Shown here: positions 62,874 to 64,000 of the stretch, in pieces
Layout: every line of letters begins with the position of its first letter
How positions within the stretch are numbered: the first letter of the stretch is position 1
Assembly: GCF_028551255.1 (NCBI RefSeq)
Contig: NZ_CP117030.1
Coordinates: 1,302,001 to 1,366,000, forward strand
DNA length: 64,000 nucleotides
Direction of reading: 5' to 3'
Source: Vibrio tubiashii
GTDB lineage: Bacteria; Pseudomonadota; Gammaproteobacteria; Enterobacterales; Vibrionaceae
Translations under genes and position numbers: made by a program
Notes under the pieces: model-generated
Database searches by the model: none
The model's input: only the letters and a program-made list of their open reading frames with translations
What the model was told of the DNA's origin: nothing

Positions 62874-64000
62874 CTAATCCACTTTTGGCGGAGTTGAGAA
62901 AGTATGATGAGGAGCAGGGCTTGGCACCGTCCACTCCAGCCCTTCAGCACGATCCCAAGGTTTCGCCGAAGCCTTCTCACCACCTCTGATACATTTGATC
63001 ACCAGCCACAAGAAAATTAACTGTGACAGACCAAAGGCAAAGCCCCCAATTGAGACTATTTGGTTAACGTCTGCAAATTGAATCGCGTAGTCTGGGATAC
63101 GCCTTGGCATGCCTGCTAAGCCCAAAAAGTGCATTGGGAAGAAAAGCACATTGACCGAAATGACCGAGCACCAGAAGTGCCATAAACTCAACCTGTGGTC
63201 ATACATGTTCCCCGTCCATTTAGGCAACCAGTAGTACGCCGCCGCCATAATCGAGAACACGGCGCCCGAGACCAACACATAGTGGAAATGTGCCACCACA
63301 AAATAGGTATCGTGGTACTGAAAATCAGCGGGAACAATCGCGAGCATCAGCCCTGAGAAGCCGCCAATAGTAAATAAGATGATAAACGCAATAGCGAATA
63401 GCATCGGCGTTTCAAAGGTCATCGCCCCTCGCCACATGGTTGCTACCCAGTTAAAGACCTTAACACCCGTCGGCACCGCTATTAACATTGTGCAATACAT
63501 AAAGAAGAGTTCGGCGAAAACCGGCATACCCGTGGTAAACATGTGGTGCGCCCAAACAAGAAAGGACAACAGCGCGATACTACAAGTTGCGTAGACCATC
63601 GAGTGATAACCAAACAGCTTTTTGCCACTAAAGGCTGGAATAATCGCAGAGACAATGCCAAATGAGGGCAAGATCATTATGTACACTTCGGGGTGACCAA
63701 AGAACCAGAAGATATGCTGGAACATCACAGGGTCACCGCCGCCTGCGGCATCAAAGAACGAGGTGCCGAAATACTTATCGGTGAGCACCATGGTGACAGC
63801 CCCCGCGAGTACGGGCATTACGGCTATTAATAGGAAAGCCGTGATCAGCCAAGTCCAAACAAACATTGGCATTTTGAACCATGTCATCCCTGGAGCACGC
63901 ATATTCACAATGGTCACAATCACGTTGATTGCTCCCATGATCGAGCTGATCCCCATAATATGAACCGAGAAGACAAACAACGCGGTACTGTCAGGTCCAT
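62874..64000 (-). CDS. ctaD: Cytochrome c oxidase subunit I, 5' end missing
   Basis: Catalytic subunit with heme a, heme a3 and CuB. About 375 residues are visible; the frame is open to base 64000 and the N-terminal third lies outside the window. Seen are FFGHPEVYI with the CuB His and cross-linked Tyr, WAHHMFTTG with the other CuB His pair, a TFTIGGFSGLM-type proton-channel helix, and HDTYFVVAHFHYVL with the heme ligands. This is an aa3-type (CtaD) rather than a bo3 enzyme, given ctaA, cyoE and ctaG downstream. Confidence 0.96.
   Translation of the reverse strand, partial: GPDSTALFVFSVHIMGISSIMGAINVIVTIVNMRAPGMTWFKMPMFVWTWLITAFLLIAVMPVLAGAVTMVLTDKYFGTSFFDAAGGGDPVMFQHIFWFFGHPEVYIMILPSFGIVSAIIPAFSGKKLFGYHSMVYATCSIALLSFLVWAHHMFTTGMPVFAELFFMYCTMLIAVPTGVKVFNWVATMWRGAMTFETPMLFAIAFIILFTIGGFSGLMLAIVPADFQYHDTYFVVAHFHYVLVSGAVFSIMAAAYYWLPKWTGNMYDHRLSLWHFWCSVISVNVLFFPMHFLGLAGMPRRIPDYAIQFADVNQIVSIGGFAFGLSQLIFLWLVIKCIRGGEKASAKPWDRAEGLEWTVPSPAPHHTFSTPPKVD

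Noticed and set aside
1..64000. CRISPR arrays, prophage, integron cassettes or insertion sequences
   Set aside because: No regularly spaced repeats, transposase, integrase or phage structural genes were seen on either strand.

Overview
The window reads as a piece of a Vibrio genome, most likely the second (smaller) chromosome of a species in the V. parahaemolyticus / V. alginolyticus / V. harveyi group. This is inferred from gene content: a ChiA-type chitinase, nagB, tryptophanase, a putA-putP cluster with an AraC-type regulator, a proXWV osmoprotectant transporter, many signalling proteins and an aa3-type cytochrome c oxidase cluster. I see no rRNA, tRNA, insertion sequence, prophage, integron cassette or CRISPR array. 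Gene density and codon style are even, so this looks like ordinary chromosome, not an island.

Layout. 1-3.3 kb: end of an ECF-type vitamin/metal importer (fused ATPase, truncated by the window edge, plus EcfT) and a small convergent operon with a GlpM/YdgC protein. 3.4-9.3 kb: DMT exporter, GNAT enzyme, chemoreceptor, a short secreted protein followed by an 8-bp tandem repeat, thioesterase, DUF445 protein, Lrp regulator and a Cys-rich small protein. 9.4-15.9 kb: proline catabolism (putP, a free-standing PutA C-terminal domain, putA, AraC regulator). 16.3-19.4 kb: two tandem secreted coiled-coil/PEGA proteins, the second fused to a sulfatase-modifying-type domain without visible catalytic cysteines. 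19.4-21.1 kb: candidate sRNA, PAS-LuxR regulator, pdxH. 21.2-27.4 kb: a Lap-type adhesin secretion and release operon (lapC-G-D-B) without its adhesin. 27.5-32.2 kb: chitinase and tryptophanase with a TnaC-like leader peptide. 32.2-34.2 kb: DUF2057 protein and a tandem HD/HD-GYP phosphodiesterase. 34.4-41.9 kb: GNAT, a three-gene copper-delivery operon (novel membrane-anchored protein, Sco, PCuAC), a second RsgA, sstT, a Sel1 protein, nagB and a 57-residue gene. 42-46.5 kb: PilZ protein, SDR, LysR, aldehyde dehydrogenase. 46.5-48.7 kb: an SgrR-family regulator divergent from a short transcription unit that looks like an SgrS/SgrT-type sRNA. 48.9-57.3 kb: proXWV, aroG and a four-gene polar amino-acid ABC transporter. 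57.4-64 kb: VanZ-like protein and cytochrome c oxidase biogenesis/structural genes (cyoE, ctaA, Sco-like, SURF1, DUF2909, coxC, ctaG, ctaD truncated by the window edge).

The most interesting item is the ~210-nt unit at about 46585-46792: a consensus -35, a strong ribosome site, a 39-40 codon ORF and a long terminator hairpin whose C-rich loop could pair with Shine-Dalgarno sequences, divergent from an sgrR-like gene. That is the SgrS/SgrT layout of enterics. Also notable are a tryptophanase leader peptide keeping the W-x-N-x-D core but lacking the usual terminal proline, a 21-bp-spaced direct repeat ahead of putA suited to the AraC regulator, and a multi-hairpin candidate sRNA at 19.5 kb.
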